64,000 nt of DNA from Planctomycetota bacterium (GTDB lineage Bacteria > Planctomycetota > UBA1135), in the NCBI GenBank assembly GCA_008501825.1, contig QQUA01000023.1, forward strand, positions 124,001 to 188,000. The letters are read 5' to 3'. The position numbers were made by a program, and so were the translations under genes. The notes under the pieces are model-generated. The model made no database searches. It saw only the letters and a program-made list of their open reading frames with translations, and was not told the DNA's origin. This document shows positions 50,639-59,772 of the stretch, piece by piece (position 1 is the stretch's first letter; every line of letters begins with the position of its first letter).

Positions 50639-52324
50639 ATGAAGAGAAGCATCCCTTCCCGATCCTTTTTTGGAACCATTCACCTTGGCGTATGGTGTTG
50701 CTGCTGGTTATGGGTCGGTGCCTCCTCCGGCTTCAGTCAAGATTGCGGCAGCCCAGGGTACGTCAAGGAGTTTCAGCGCTTTGACGGCCAGGATTATCAA
50801 CGCCTTGGCCATAGCGTTTCCGGAGCCGGCGACGTAGATGGGGACGGCGTCGACGACTTCATCCTCGGAGCTCCGTATTCCTCCCCAAACGGGATCTCAG
50901 CTGCTGGCTCGGTCTTCGTTTATTCCGGAGCAACGGGAATCCTTCTGTTTCAATTTGATGGACAAAACCAGAACGATCGTTTCGGCGATTCCGTGGCCGG
51001 GCCTGGAGATACGGATGGAGACGGTTTAGCCGACATCCTGGTCGGCGCCTACGGTTTTTTGGGCTCCAGGTTACAAATGGCATTCCTTTATTCCGGTGCC
51101 GATGGCAGTCTGCTCCATCAATTTTCCGGCCCGAATTCCATGGCCTGGTTTGTCGCCGGGGCAGGCGACGCCGATGGCGACGGACTGGGCGACCTATTGA
51201 TCGGCGCTCCTAGTGCGGCTGGCGGTGCAGGTTCGGTTTACCTTTATTCCGGTGCCAGCGGCTCCTTGATTCATCAAATCGACGGTTCCGTTCTTGGAGG
51301 GGAATTTGGAGCCAGCGGTTCAAGCGCCGGAGACGTCGATCAAGATGGGCACGACGATTTTTTGGTCGGAGCCCCCGGCCATCACCCAGGTTTCGCTTTT
51401 GTATATTCCGGCGCCTCCGGCAATTTGTTGTTCCAAATCGACGGGCCAGACCACTACTATGACAATTTCGGCGATCAAGTTGCCGCGGCTCAGGACGTCA
51501 ACCAAGACGGCTACCCGGACTTTTTCATCGGGTCTTATATCACTTCCCATCCAAACGGAGCCTTCGAAGCGGGTGCCGCCTATGTCCATTCAGGATTTGA
51601 CGGAAGTCTCCTCTTTCAATTCGACGGCGCGCACCAAGGCGCGGCTTTCGGTTATTCGCTGGCTGGACCTGGAGACATGACCGGAGACGGTTTCCCCGAC
51701 CTGGTGGTCGGCTCGCCCTGGACCTCAAGGGGTTCGGCTTTCATTTATTGCGGGGCCACCGGGGAATTGCTGAAAGTTTTGGAAGGACCGAGTTCCGGGA
51801 GTGATTTCGGCACAAGTTGTGCCGCCATCGGAGACGTCGACGGCAACGGCACGCCCGATTTCGTGGTCGGAGCGCCCTTAGCCGACCTATCCGGCCAGGG
51901 CTTTGATGGCTCGGCCTACGCCTATTCCTTTCACCGTCATCTCCAACTGGACCAGGATTCCATTTCCGCCGGGATGGGAGGGCAAATTAGCTTCGGGTTG
52001 GACTTCCCCGAAACCGAAGCCGGCGTCTCCTATCGCCTGTTGGGCTCCCTAAGCGGAACCGGCCCATGGAATGTTCAGGGAGGTTGCATTCCGCTCACCT
52101 TTGACTGGTTCAGCTTGGACATGCTGATCTCTCCCCCCGCCATATTTTACGACACCATGGGCACCCTGGATCTACAAGGAAACGCCGTGGCGGGACTGGT
52201 AGCCCCGGCCGGCTCCTTGGCCGCCTATGAAGGTCAACGCGCCTGGTTTTCCGCCATCGCCTTCCACCCTCTTACGGGCCTCCACTACGCCTCCCAAGCG
52301 AAGACCGTGGACGTCCTTCCCTGA
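50639..52324 (+). CDS. Secreted FG-GAP repeat (integrin alpha-like) protein
   Basis: 561 residues with a signal peptide (about residues 14-33). About seven FG-GAP repeats follow, each with a DxDGDG-type calcium loop (GAGDVDGDGVDDFILGAPYSS, GPGDTDGDGLADILVGA, GAGDADGDGLGDLLIGAPS, and so on), forming a beta-propeller as in integrin alpha. The last 120 residues are a Gly-rich beta domain (YRLLGSLSGTGPW, AIFYDTMGTLDLQGNAVAGLVAP) common in proteins of Planctomycetota-type genomes. Probably cell-surface or extracellular adhesion. It stands alone between the regulator and hutI. Confidence 0.9.
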   Translation: MKRSIPSRSFFGTIHLGVWCCCWLWVGASSGFSQDCGSPGYVKEFQRFDGQDYQRLGHSVSGAGDVDGDGVDDFILGAPYSSPNGISAAGSVFVYSGATGILLFQFDGQNQNDRFGDSVAGPGDTDGDGLADILVGAYGFLGSRLQMAFLYSGADGSLLHQFSGPNSMAWFVAGAGDADGDGLGDLLIGAPSAAGGAGSVYLYSGASGSLIHQIDGSVLGGEFGASGSSAGDVDQDGHDDFLVGAPGHHPGFAFVYSGASGNLLFQIDGPDHYYDNFGDQVAAAQDVNQDGYPDFFIGSYITSHPNGAFEAGAAYVHSGFDGSLLFQFDGAHQGAAFGYSLAGPGDMTGDGFPDLVVGSPWTSRGSAFIYCGATGELLKVLEGPSSGSDFGTSCAAIGDVDGNGTPDFVVGAPLADLSGQGFDGSAYAYSFHRHLQLDQDSISAGMGGQISFGLDFPETEAGVSYRLLGSLSGTGPWNVQGGCIPLTFDWFSLDMLISPPAIFYDTMGTLDLQGNAVAGLVAPAGSLAAYEGQRAWFSAIAFHPLTGLHYASQAKTVDVLP

Positions 52325-52368
52325 CACCGAGTTCTCGGCTTCGTCGACAAACCACTCACGGTTGGGAA

Positions 52369-53631
52369 TCAAACCAAAGTAGCTTTCCCGCCGACGAAAA
52401 CTTGCGCCACCGGATTCTCGCCGAAGGCGTAGCCCAAATGGTGGTAATCCGGCAAATCCAAAACCAGGAAATCGGCATCCCATCCAGGGGCTAATCGGCC
52501 TTTTCGGGTTCCCAATCCCAAACTGTGGGCGGCATAGACTGTGGCTCCGGCCAAAGCCTCCAGGGCGCTGAAACGCAAGCGCACTCGGGCAAAATGCAGG
52601 GCTTCCGGAATGGAAAGACAAAAACAAGTGCCCGGATTGAAATCGGTGGCGACGAAGTAAGGCACGTCGGCTTCCAAAAGGGCACGGGCCGGAGCATCGA
52701 CGTTTTGCCTCAAGAAATGCGGTACCGCCGGCAATAATCCGGCGAAGGTTTTCCCGCTCTCGGCCATGGCTTGAATGCCGGCTGGATCTAAGGCTTCTAA
52801 ATGGTCGGCACAGTCCGCCCCCAAGGAAACCGCCATCGCCGCCCCTCCTAAATTTTCGAATTGCTCGGCATGAACCCGCAGTCGAAAGCCCAATTCTTTC
52901 GCCCGCTCCAGGTAGCGACGACTTCTTTTCAAATCAAAGGCATGGCCCTCGATGTACACGTCGGCCGCAGTGGCCAAACCGGCCTCCGCCACCGCCGGCA
53001 AACTTTCCTGGCAAAGGAGATCGACGTAGGCGTCCGGGCGATCCCGGTATTCCTCCGGCACCATATGTCCGCCCAAGAAGGTCGAGCGAACTTGCATTCC
53101 AGTCTCCTTGGCCGCCGCCTCAATCGCTCGCAAAGACTTCAACTCAGATTCGGTACTCAAGCCATAACCGGATTTGGCCTCACAGGTGGTGGTGCCGTGG
53201 GCCAGCATGCGGCGGAAATGCCCGGCCACCGTAGCCCCCAAAGTCGGTTCGGAAACGGCCCGGACCGCCCGCACGCTAGACAGAATGCCGCCGCCTTTTT
53301 CGGCAATTTCAACGTAGCCCATCCCCTGGGCCCGCCAATCGAACTCCTCGGCCCGCCCCACCGCAAAGGCCGGATGGGTGTGGGCGTCGACGAAGCCCGG
53401 CACCACCACCCCACCTTGCAGGCGTAGCACCTCCTTGGCGGAGAAACCGGCCTCCAGCTCGGCATCCATGCCCAAAGCCAGAATTTTGCCGTCCTGAACC
53501 GCCAATCCGCCCCCTTCCACCACACGGCAATCCTGCAGCCGGGAAGCGGCGGGAGGCATCGGCTCGCCAGAATCCAAAGTCAACACTTGCCGGGCGCCTA
53601 AGACGAGCAGATCGCAGGAGGTGGGGTTCAT
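52369..53631 (-). CDS. hutI: Imidazolonepropionase
   Basis: 420 residues of the amidohydrolase superfamily. HutI features: metal ligands His84 and His86 in PGFVDAHTHPAF, CEAKSGYGLSTESELKSLRAIEAA, RVHAEQFENLGGAAMAVSLGADCADHLE, ATDFNPGTCFCLSIPEAL (catalytic Asp) and the C-terminal LGYAFGENPVAQVFVGG. It hydrolyses imidazolone propionate to N-formimino-L-glutamate in histidine breakdown. No other hut gene is in this window, so the pathway is dispersed. It is divergent from the CorC-type gene. Confidence 0.93.
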   Translation of the reverse strand: MNPTSCDLLVLGARQVLTLDSGEPMPPAASRLQDCRVVEGGGLAVQDGKILALGMDAELEAGFSAKEVLRLQGGVVVPGFVDAHTHPAFAVGRAEEFDWRAQGMGYVEIAEKGGGILSSVRAVRAVSEPTLGATVAGHFRRMLAHGTTTCEAKSGYGLSTESELKSLRAIEAAAKETGMQVRSTFLGGHMVPEEYRDRPDAYVDLLCQESLPAVAEAGLATAADVYIEGHAFDLKRSRRYLERAKELGFRLRVHAEQFENLGGAAMAVSLGADCADHLEALDPAGIQAMAESGKTFAGLLPAVPHFLRQNVDAPARALLEADVPYFVATDFNPGTCFCLSIPEALHFARVRLRFSALEALAGATVYAAHSLGLGTRKGRLAPGWDADFLVLDLPDYHHLGYAFGENPVAQVFVGGKATLV

Positions 53632-53685
53632 GACAACGGGTGGTCGGCCGAAAAGGGGAGGAAGCCGAGGGCAGCGGCCGTCCTA

Positions 53686-53691
53686 TATAAT
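53686..53691 (+). promoter_or_regulatory. Candidate -10 box of the CorC-type gene
   Basis: A perfect TATAAT lies 32 bases upstream of the start codon in the divergent hutI/CorC region. No consensus -35 is seen 16-18 bases further upstream. Confidence 0.35.
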
Positions 53692-53723
53692 TCCCGCAGG
53701 CCCTCACGGCCGAAACACCTACC

Positions 53724-55085
53724 TTGAACGATCCACGAACCATCTTGTCCATGGCCGCTTCGGCCACCAGTTCTCTCGCCGGCACCGACCCACCAGCGGC
53801 GGTCGAACTTCCTTCGAACTGGTCCAGCCAACTATGGCTTCCTGCCCTGCTGATTTTGCTCGGCTCGTTGATGGGCGGCTTGCGCACCTTGGTGGCTTCG
53901 CCGCTGCGCCACGCCATCTTGGACGCCCTGAGTGAGCGCCGGCGAGCCCAGGTCGAGCCCAATTTGCAAAGCCCCTTGCCGCTGGGCATTACCGCCGGCA
54001 TGTTGCGGGCCCTGTGCGTGTTCGGCGCCGCCGGAAGCCTTTGGCCGCTTCTGACCGGGATTGAAAATCCCTGGCTGCAAGCCCTGGTGTGGGTAGCGGT
54101 CGGCCTGGTCGCCGCCTTGTTCCTAGAGGGCGTTCCCAGCATGGTCGCCCGAGGACGCCTGCTCGGTCCGGTTCTGGCCAGCCTGCCGGTCGTCAAGTTG
54201 CTGGCTTGGCCCCTGCGCCCGTTCAGCTATTTGTTGCAAACGGTGCTGCACCGAGTCGGCAGCGATCCGGCCAGCGCCGCCTCCCGGGCCTTGCTGCGGG
54301 AACTCTCCGTTTTGGCCCGAGACAGCGAGCATTCCGGCCGTTTGGGCGACAACGAGCGCCGCATGATCGGACGGGTTTTCGACCTTCCCCAAACCGATGC
54401 CTCCGAGGTGATGACGCCGCGAACGGCGATCACCGCCGTAGCGGATCAAGCCACCCTTTCCGAAGTGCTGCAACTGGCCAAGCAGGAAGGCCATTCCCGA
54501 ATCCCGGTCTATCGGGAAGATTTGGATCACGTCGTCGGCGTGTTTTATCTAAAGGACGTCCTGGCCGGATTGGAACAGGGCGAACCGTGGCTTTCCGTCA
54601 AAGTCGGCGACCACATGCGCGAGCCTTATTTCGTTCCGGAAACCATGGGTTGTCTCGCTTTGATGAATCAAATGCGGCAACGAAGGGTTCACCTGGCGGT
54701 GGTGGTCGACGAATACGGCGGCACCTCGGGCGTGATCACCATCGAAGATTTGGTGGAAGAAATCGTCGGCGAGATCGAAGACGAACACGATCCGGAAGGA
54801 GAAAGCCCCAGCCTCCGGGAAGTCGGTCCCGGGGAAATCCTGGTGGACGGTCGATATCCGATCGATGAATTGAACGAAAGCTTCAGCGCCAGCCTGCCGG
54901 AGGACGAGTTCTACGACACCGTCGCCGGTTTGTTGTGCGACCGCTTCGGCTACATCCCCAGCCCGGGCGAAAGCCTGCGGGTCAACGGCCTGTTGCTGGA
55001 AGTGATCGAAGCCGACGACCGCAAAGTCGCCCAAGTTCGCATCCAGCGGCAGGGACCGGCGACTCCGGAAGCGGACGCAGCGTGA
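53724..55085 (+). CDS. CorC/HlyC-type CNNM-CBS membrane protein
   Basis: 453 residues from TTG 53724; ATG 53751 is an equally good start, and neither has a Shine-Dalgarno sequence. Three or four N-terminal hydrophobic segments (about 35-55, 90-110, 115-140, 150-175) form a CNNM/DUF21-like region. A CBS pair follows (VMTPRTAITAVADQATLSEVL, HSRIPVYREDLDHVVGVFYLKDVL, HLAVVVDEYGGTSGVITIEDLVEEIVGEI), and then a CorC_HlyC domain. Such proteins are implicated in Mg2+ or Co2+ export or membrane integrity. The recO gene overlaps its stop (GTGA). Confidence 0.9.
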   Translation: MNDPRTILSMAASATSSLAGTDPPAAVELPSNWSSQLWLPALLILLGSLMGGLRTLVASPLRHAILDALSERRRAQVEPNLQSPLPLGITAGMLRALCVFGAAGSLWPLLTGIENPWLQALVWVAVGLVAALFLEGVPSMVARGRLLGPVLASLPVVKLLAWPLRPFSYLLQTVLHRVGSDPASAASRALLRELSVLARDSEHSGRLGDNERRMIGRVFDLPQTDASEVMTPRTAITAVADQATLSEVLQLAKQEGHSRIPVYREDLDHVVGVFYLKDVLAGLEQGEPWLSVKVGDHMREPYFVPETMGCLALMNQMRQRRVHLAVVVDEYGGTSGVITIEDLVEEIVGEIEDEHDPEGESPSLREVGPGEILVDGRYPIDELNESFSASLPEDEFYDTVAGLLCDRFGYIPSPGESLRVNGLLLEVIEADDRKVAQVRIQRQGPATPEADAA

Positions 55086-55828
55086 TTCGCCGTCAAGCCC
55101 GTGCCTTCGTCCTGCGACGTTGGCCCTATTCGGAAAGCTCCATGGCCTTGCACGCTTTGACCGCCGAGGAAGGCGTCATGCCGATCTTGGCCAAAGGGGT
55201 CCACCGCCCGACCAGCGGAGCTCTTGGGGTTTTGGACACCTGGGCTTTGGTAGACATGGTCTATGGAGGCCCGGAAGACGCCTCCATGCTGACTCTGTTC
55301 CAATGCCGGCTGTTGAACCGCTTTTCCGCCCTGTCGACTCACCCGGATCGCCTGATCGCCGCCGGCTTGGTGGCGGAAATTGCCGAACTGGCGGCTCCGG
55401 CCGGTCCCCCGGCCAAGGACGCCTTCCACTACCTCTTCCGCTGTTTCCAAAGCCTGAGCCGTACCGAACGACCGCTGCTTTGGCTGCACCGGGCCCTTTG
55501 GGACGGCCTGGTGCTGCTCGGACTCCACCCGGTGTTGGACCCTGACGAGGAAGAGAGCGCAAGCGGTTACCGCTGGTTCAGTCCGGCCCACGGCGGCTTG
55601 CTCGCCGCCGGCTCCCCGCGGCCTCCAGAAGCGGCCCGGCGTCTCTCCGGACCGACTCTGGCCTACCTTCGGGCCCTGGCCGGCGACCGGGAGTTGCCGC
55701 CGATCCCGGCGGCTCGAGCCCAGGAAATCCTTACAATCTTGGGTGAGTTCCTGGCCTATCACTTGGAAAGACCGCCTCGGGCCTGGATGCTTTTGCTTCG
55801 CCGAAAGCGCCGGCGGCAACCCGCTTGA
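55082..55828 (+). CDS. recO: DNA repair protein RecO
   Basis: 248 residues, starting at GTG 55082 inside the previous stop. The N-terminal OB fold is recognisable (RQARAFVLRRWPYSESSMALHALTAEEGVMPILAKGVHRP), and the helical C-terminal part follows (LFQCRLLNRFSALSTHPDRLIAAGLVAEIAELA, HYLFRCF). There are no zinc-finger cysteines. RecO anneals single strands and loads RecA in RecF-pathway recombination. The frame also overlaps the next gene region, whose TTG start lies 4 bases after the RecO stop. Confidence 0.82.
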   Translation: MIRRQARAFVLRRWPYSESSMALHALTAEEGVMPILAKGVHRPTSGALGVLDTWALVDMVYGGPEDASMLTLFQCRLLNRFSALSTHPDRLIAAGLVAEIAELAAPAGPPAKDAFHYLFRCFQSLSRTERPLLWLHRALWDGLVLLGLHPVLDPDEEESASGYRWFSPAHGGLLAAGSPRPPEAARRLSGPTLAYLRALAGDRELPPIPAARAQEILTILGEFLAYHLERPPRAWMLLLRRKRRRQPA

Positions 55829-55832
55829 AACC

Positions 55833-56750
55833 TTGAAGCCTCTCCGCAGCTGCTTCCCTGTCCTGGCCCTGATCCTGGCCACGGCTTGCTCCAGCCCGCC
55901 TCCCGAGCCCTACTCCAGTGCCGATTTGGCCCCGGTCCGTGCGGCCCGAGACGCCGGCGACTGGGAAGAAGCCTGGGATTTGATCGAGGACCTGGAACGG
56001 GAATACTTCGACCGCATGTCCCAAGGCGAATTCAGCCGCCTGGCCGGCGACATCGCCTACGAAATCGAAAATTGGGACCGGAGCATTCGCCACTACGGTG
56101 AATTCCTGCTGTTCCAGGGCCCCACCGAAGATTCCCGCCTGGTCGAGCAACGGCTGCTGGAAATGGGTCTGGACCTCTTGGAAGGCCGGCGCCGGGCCTT
56201 CGGCATCTTTCCCGACCGGGGCCGCGGGGCCACCATTTTGTTGAACATGGCGGCCTGGGCTCCGGCCAGTCCCTACGCTTCCGAAGCTTTGGCCAGCGTC
56301 GGCGAATATCACTACAGCCAGGAATATTTCGATGAGGCCTTGGAAGACTATCAGTTGATTCTGCGCTTTCACCCCAATTCGGAATGGGCCGATTTAGCCA
56401 CCTTCCGGATTGGCATGTGCGGCTTTCAGCAACTCGACGGACCGGAAGTGGACGGTCGTCTGATCGACGGCTCGCGCAGCCAACTGAAACAGTACCTGCG
56501 CACCTTTCCTTCCGGCCTCTATCGCCAAGAAGCCGAGGAGGTGGTGGCGGAATTGGACGAAATGTCCGCATCACATCATCTGTTGATCGGCGAATACTAT
56601 CTGGAAATCGGCAATCTCCGTGGAGCTCGCCAGAGCTTTGAGGAGGCCGCCGGCCGGACCGGAACCGATGCTTCCACGGTGGCATTGGCCCACCTGGAAA
56701 GTTTGCCTCCTGACCCGCCTTTGGAAGCCTTTCAGCCCGTAGAAGAGTAG
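55833..56750 (+). CDS. bamD: BamD-like outer-membrane assembly lipoprotein
   Basis: 305 residues from TTG 55833, which yields a lipoprotein signal (CFPVLALILATAC, Cys19). TPR repeats: ARDAGDWEEAWDLIEDLE, DIAYEIENWDRSIRHYGEFL, YHYSQEYFDEALEDYQLILRFHPNSEWADLATFRIGMC. These match the YfiO/BamD pattern of acting with BamA in inserting outer-membrane barrels. Followed 8 bases later by an LptE-like gene, an apt outer-membrane neighbour. The TTG start is inferred; no in-frame ATG gives a signal peptide. Confidence 0.8.
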   Translation: MKPLRSCFPVLALILATACSSPPPEPYSSADLAPVRAARDAGDWEEAWDLIEDLEREYFDRMSQGEFSRLAGDIAYEIENWDRSIRHYGEFLLFQGPTEDSRLVEQRLLEMGLDLLEGRRRAFGIFPDRGRGATILLNMAAWAPASPYASEALASVGEYHYSQEYFDEALEDYQLILRFHPNSEWADLATFRIGMCGFQQLDGPEVDGRLIDGSRSQLKQYLRTFPSGLYRQEAEEVVAELDEMSASHHLLIGEYYLEIGNLRGARQSFEEAAGRTGTDASTVALAHLESLPPDPPLEAFQPVEE

Positions 56751-56758
56751 AACAGATA

Positions 56759-57331
56759 GTGACCGAATCGGCCCTTCGACCGCGCTTGGTGCGGTTTCGG
56801 CGTCCTGCAAAAGGACGCCTGGCTACCGGTACCTGCTGGCTCTGCCTCGGATTCGCCGTCCTGACCGCGACTTCAGGCTGTGGCTATCGAATCCTGGATC
56901 CTGCCGCCGGCGGAGGCCGCCGAATGGCGGTTCCCACCAGCAAAAACCAAAGCCGCTGGCGCGGCCTGGAGGGTGATTTCACCCGATTTCTCCGAGCGGA
57001 CATGCAACGGCAGTTGGATATCCGCTTGGACCACCGGAATACCGACCTAAAACTCCTTACCGAGATTCGCGACATAGGTCGAAGCGCTCCGGTGCGGGAT
57101 CGGCAAACCGGCGGTGCCTCCTTGGGCACTTCCCGCTTGGAGGTCCTTTGGACTCTGCAAGCTGTCGACGGCTCGAACCTGGCCGAAGGCCGCATCGAGC
57201 GCAGCTTGGAATTCCTACCCGCAGACGGCGAAAGCGCTTACGACGCTCTAGCGGAAATCCTCGATTCCGCAGCCGAGCAGGTCGTAATGGAAGTGGGGAT
57301 GCAACTGGCTTCCCTGACCGATAAAACTTGA
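56759..57331 (+). CDS. lptE: LptE-like LPS-assembly lipoprotein
   Basis: 190 residues from GTG 56759. A hydrophobic stretch with SGCGYRI puts the lipid-modified Cys at 41, and CGYR is the family signature of LptE/RlpB. The mature part is small and mixed alpha/beta (FTRFLRADMQRQLDIRLDHRNTDLKLLTEIRDIGR, LEVLWTLQAVDGSNLAEGRIERSLEF). LptE plugs the LptD barrel in LPS export. FtsH starts one base after its stop, so it is co-transcribed with it. Confidence 0.72.
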   Translation: MTESALRPRLVRFRRPAKGRLATGTCWLCLGFAVLTATSGCGYRILDPAAGGGRRMAVPTSKNQSRWRGLEGDFTRFLRADMQRQLDIRLDHRNTDLKLLTEIRDIGRSAPVRDRQTGGASLGTSRLEVLWTLQAVDGSNLAEGRIERSLEFLPADGESAYDALAEILDSAAEQVVMEVGMQLASLTDKT

Positions 57332-57332
57332 G

Positions 57333-59621
57333 ATGAGCGAGCATCAACCGCAGGCCAACAAGCCCGGAGAACGACCTGAGGGACGGAAGTCCCTGGGACC
57401 GGCTCTGATCCTGGGTACCTTGCTGCTACTCCTGCTGATCGCCTGGGGCACCAACTCCCCGTCGGTGGACATCAGCGAGGACGAATTTTGGTATCGGCTT
57501 TACGCCGATCAGATTGAGAAGCTGGAAATTACTTCCGGAAGCCGGATCACCGGAGTGTTCCGCGAGGGCCAAGAAAGCCCTTCGGGAGAACGGAAGTTCC
57601 AGGTCAGCATGCCGTCCACGGTGGAACAGCATGGCCAAATTCGCAAGATTCACGCCAAGCGCCTGAACCGCAGCTTCACTCTTTCCGAATTCCAGCGGGA
57701 AGTGGAACGAGAAGCCGACCCGGTAGTTCCCATTCGCGGATATCCGGTTCGACTCCGTGAACCGGTGGACCCAAGCCGTCCCGAAGAAGGTTCTCGGGAA
57801 GTACAGCGCTTCTTTATCGATTACGCCACCGGCGACGGCCAGTTTTACGGGGAGATCCTCGGCAGCAGCGCCAAGACCCTTGACCTGGTGGCGATTCAAG
57901 GCTTGGTCACCGATCACGGCGGCAATCTCGAAGAGCCTTTGCACTTCGATACCGTGGAATCGGTTCGAACCAAGGAGACCAACGGCTATCTGGTGGCCTT
58001 CCTGAGCACCTTCGGTCCCATCTTGCTGCTGCTGGTCTTGTTTTGGTTCCTGTTCATGCGCCAAATGCGAGGCCAAGGCCAAAGTCTGTTGTCCTTCGGC
58101 CGCTCTCGGGCGGTGCTTTACAACAAAGAAAACAAGACCGGAGTGAGTTTCGCCGACGTCGCCGGCATCGAAGAAGCCAAGGACGAAGTCAGCGAAATCA
58201 TCGAGTTTCTGAAGAACCCGGCCAAGTTCCAAAAACTCGGCGGCCGGATTCCCCGAGGCGTATTGTTGGTGGGTCAACCCGGTACCGGCAAAACTTTGCT
58301 GGCCAAGGCCATCGCCGGTGAAGCTGGGGTGCCGTTTTTAAGCATCAGCGGTTCCGACTTCGTGGAGATGTTCGTCGGCGTCGGCGCCAGCCGGGTGCGG
58401 GATTTGTTCAAGCAAGCCAAAGACTCGGCCCCTTGCATCGTGTTTTTGGATGAAATCGACGCCGTCGGCCGCAAGCGCGGTTCCGGCATGGGCGGCGGCC
58501 ACGACGAAAGGGAACAAACCCTGAACGCCATCCTGGTGGAAATGGACGGCTTTGCCACCGACGAAGGCATCATCGTCATCGCCGCCACCAACCGCCCGGA
58601 TGTTTTGGATCCGGCTTTGCTGCGACCCGGCCGATTCGATCGGGAAATCGTCATCGACTTGCCGGACGTCAAGGGCCGAGCCCAAATCCTCGGTGTCCAC
58701 ACCAAGACGGTCAAATTGCATCCTGGAGTGGATTTGGAGTCCCTGGCCCGAGGCACTCCCGGTTTCTCCGGCGCGGAATTGGCCGCCCTGGTGAACGAAG
58801 CGGCGATTCAAGCCGCCATGCGGGACCACGAGACCGTGCAGCAGGAAGACTTCGAAGAGGCTCGAGACAAGGTCCGCTTCGGCCGTCAAAAACGTTCTCG
58901 GGTCATGGACGTCGAAGACAAGCGCATTACCGCTTTCCACGAAGCCGGCCACGCGGTGGTCAACGCTTTGTGCGAACACACCGAGCCGGTGCACAAGGTC
59001 ACCATCATTCCTCGCGGCATGGCTTTGGGAGCCACCATGATGCTGCCGGAAAAAGACCAATTGCACATCACCCGGAAAAACATCCTCGATCAGTTGGCGG
59101 TGCTTTACGGCGGACGCGTGGCGGAAGAACTGTTTTGCGACGACATTACTGCCGGCGCCAGCAACGACATCATGCAAGCCACTCGCCTGGTTCGCATGAT
59201 GGTCACGGAATGGGGCATGAGCGAAAACATCGGCCCGATCAATTTCGCCGACCGAACCGGCTCCGATTTCCTTGGCACCGAGTTGTCCATGGGCAAGGAG
59301 TTTTCCGACCAAACCGTACGCCGCATCGATGAAGAAGTTTCCCGGGTGTTGAATGAATCTCGGGATCGGGCTCAAACCATCATCGAATCCAACCGGGAGG
59401 CGGTTGAACGGGTGGCTGAAGCCTTGCTGCGCTTCGAAACCATTCACGGCGACGAAGTCAAAAGCTTGGTCGACGGCAACTTGCAAGTCGAAGACTTGCG
59501 CCCTTCCAAACCCTTACCGCCGCCGCCGCCGGCGGAAATTCCTCCTCAACCCGCCCCTCGGCCGGAGGAGAAATTCGGGACTTTAGGCTTACCCGGCGAA
59601 GAAGGTCTTTCTCCGGCTTAG
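57333..59621 (+). CDS. ftsH: ATP-dependent zinc metalloprotease FtsH
   Basis: 762 residues. Two transmembrane segments (about 29-45 and 230-250) bracket a periplasmic domain. The AAA+ module has Walker A GQPGTGKT (314-321), [10 protein letters not shown], the SRH, and the M41 protease site HEAGH (536-540). It degrades membrane and short-lived cytoplasmic proteins, in E. coli including LpxC and so the LPS level, which fits the adjacent LptE gene. The C-terminal tail is Pro-rich and longer than usual. A strong terminator follows. Confidence 0.97.
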   Translation: MSEHQPQANKPGERPEGRKSLGPALILGTLLLLLLIAWGTNSPSVDISEDEFWYRLYADQIEKLEITSGSRITGVFREGQESPSGERKFQVSMPSTVEQHGQIRKIHAKRLNRSFTLSEFQREVEREADPVVPIRGYPVRLREPVDPSRPEEGSREVQRFFIDYATGDGQFYGEILGSSAKTLDLVAIQGLVTDHGGNLEEPLHFDTVESVRTKETNGYLVAFLSTFGPILLLLVLFWFLFMRQMRGQGQSLLSFGRSRAVLYNKENKTGVSFADVAGIEEAKDEVSEIIEFLKNPAKFQKLGGRIPRGVLLVGQPGTGKTLLAKAIAGEAGVPFLSISGSDFVEMFVGVGASRVRDLFKQAKDSAPCIVFLDEIDAVGRKRGSGMGGGHDEREQTLNAILVEMDGFATDEGIIVIAATNRPDVLDPALLRPGRFDREIVIDLPDVKGRAQILGVHTKTVKLHPGVDLESLARGTPGFSGAELAALVNEAAIQAAMRDHETVQQEDFEEARDKVRFGRQKRSRVMDVEDKRITAFHEAGHAVVNALCEHTEPVHKVTIIPRGMALGATMMLPEKDQLHITRKNILDQLAVLYGGRVAEELFCDDITAGASNDIMQATRLVRMMVTEWGMSENIGPINFADRTGSDFLGTELSMGKEFSDQTVRRIDEEVSRVLNESRDRAQTIIESNREAVERVAEALLRFETIHGDEVKSLVDGNLQVEDLRPSKPLPPPPPAEIPPQPAPRPEEKFGTLGLPGEEGLSPA

Positions 59622-59672
59622 TCTTCTTGCACCGGCGCCGGCCGGTCTTTCAAAGCCGTTTTTGCCCGTGCC

Positions 59673-59714
59673 CAAGGGGCCGGTTCCTACCGAGGACCGG
59701 CCCCTTGATCTTTT
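59673..59714 (+). terminator. Strong intrinsic terminator after ftsH
   Basis: A 12-bp perfect stem (CAAGGGGCCGGT / ACCGGCCCCTTG) with a further 3 bp beyond a one-base bulge is followed by ATCTTTT. It separates the ftsH unit from the folP operon, so folP needs its own promoter. Confidence 0.85.
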
Positions 59715-59772
59715 GCATTCAAATTTGCTCTCAAAGTTAGGGAAATAGCCACTGTGCTCGTAAACTTCATCC

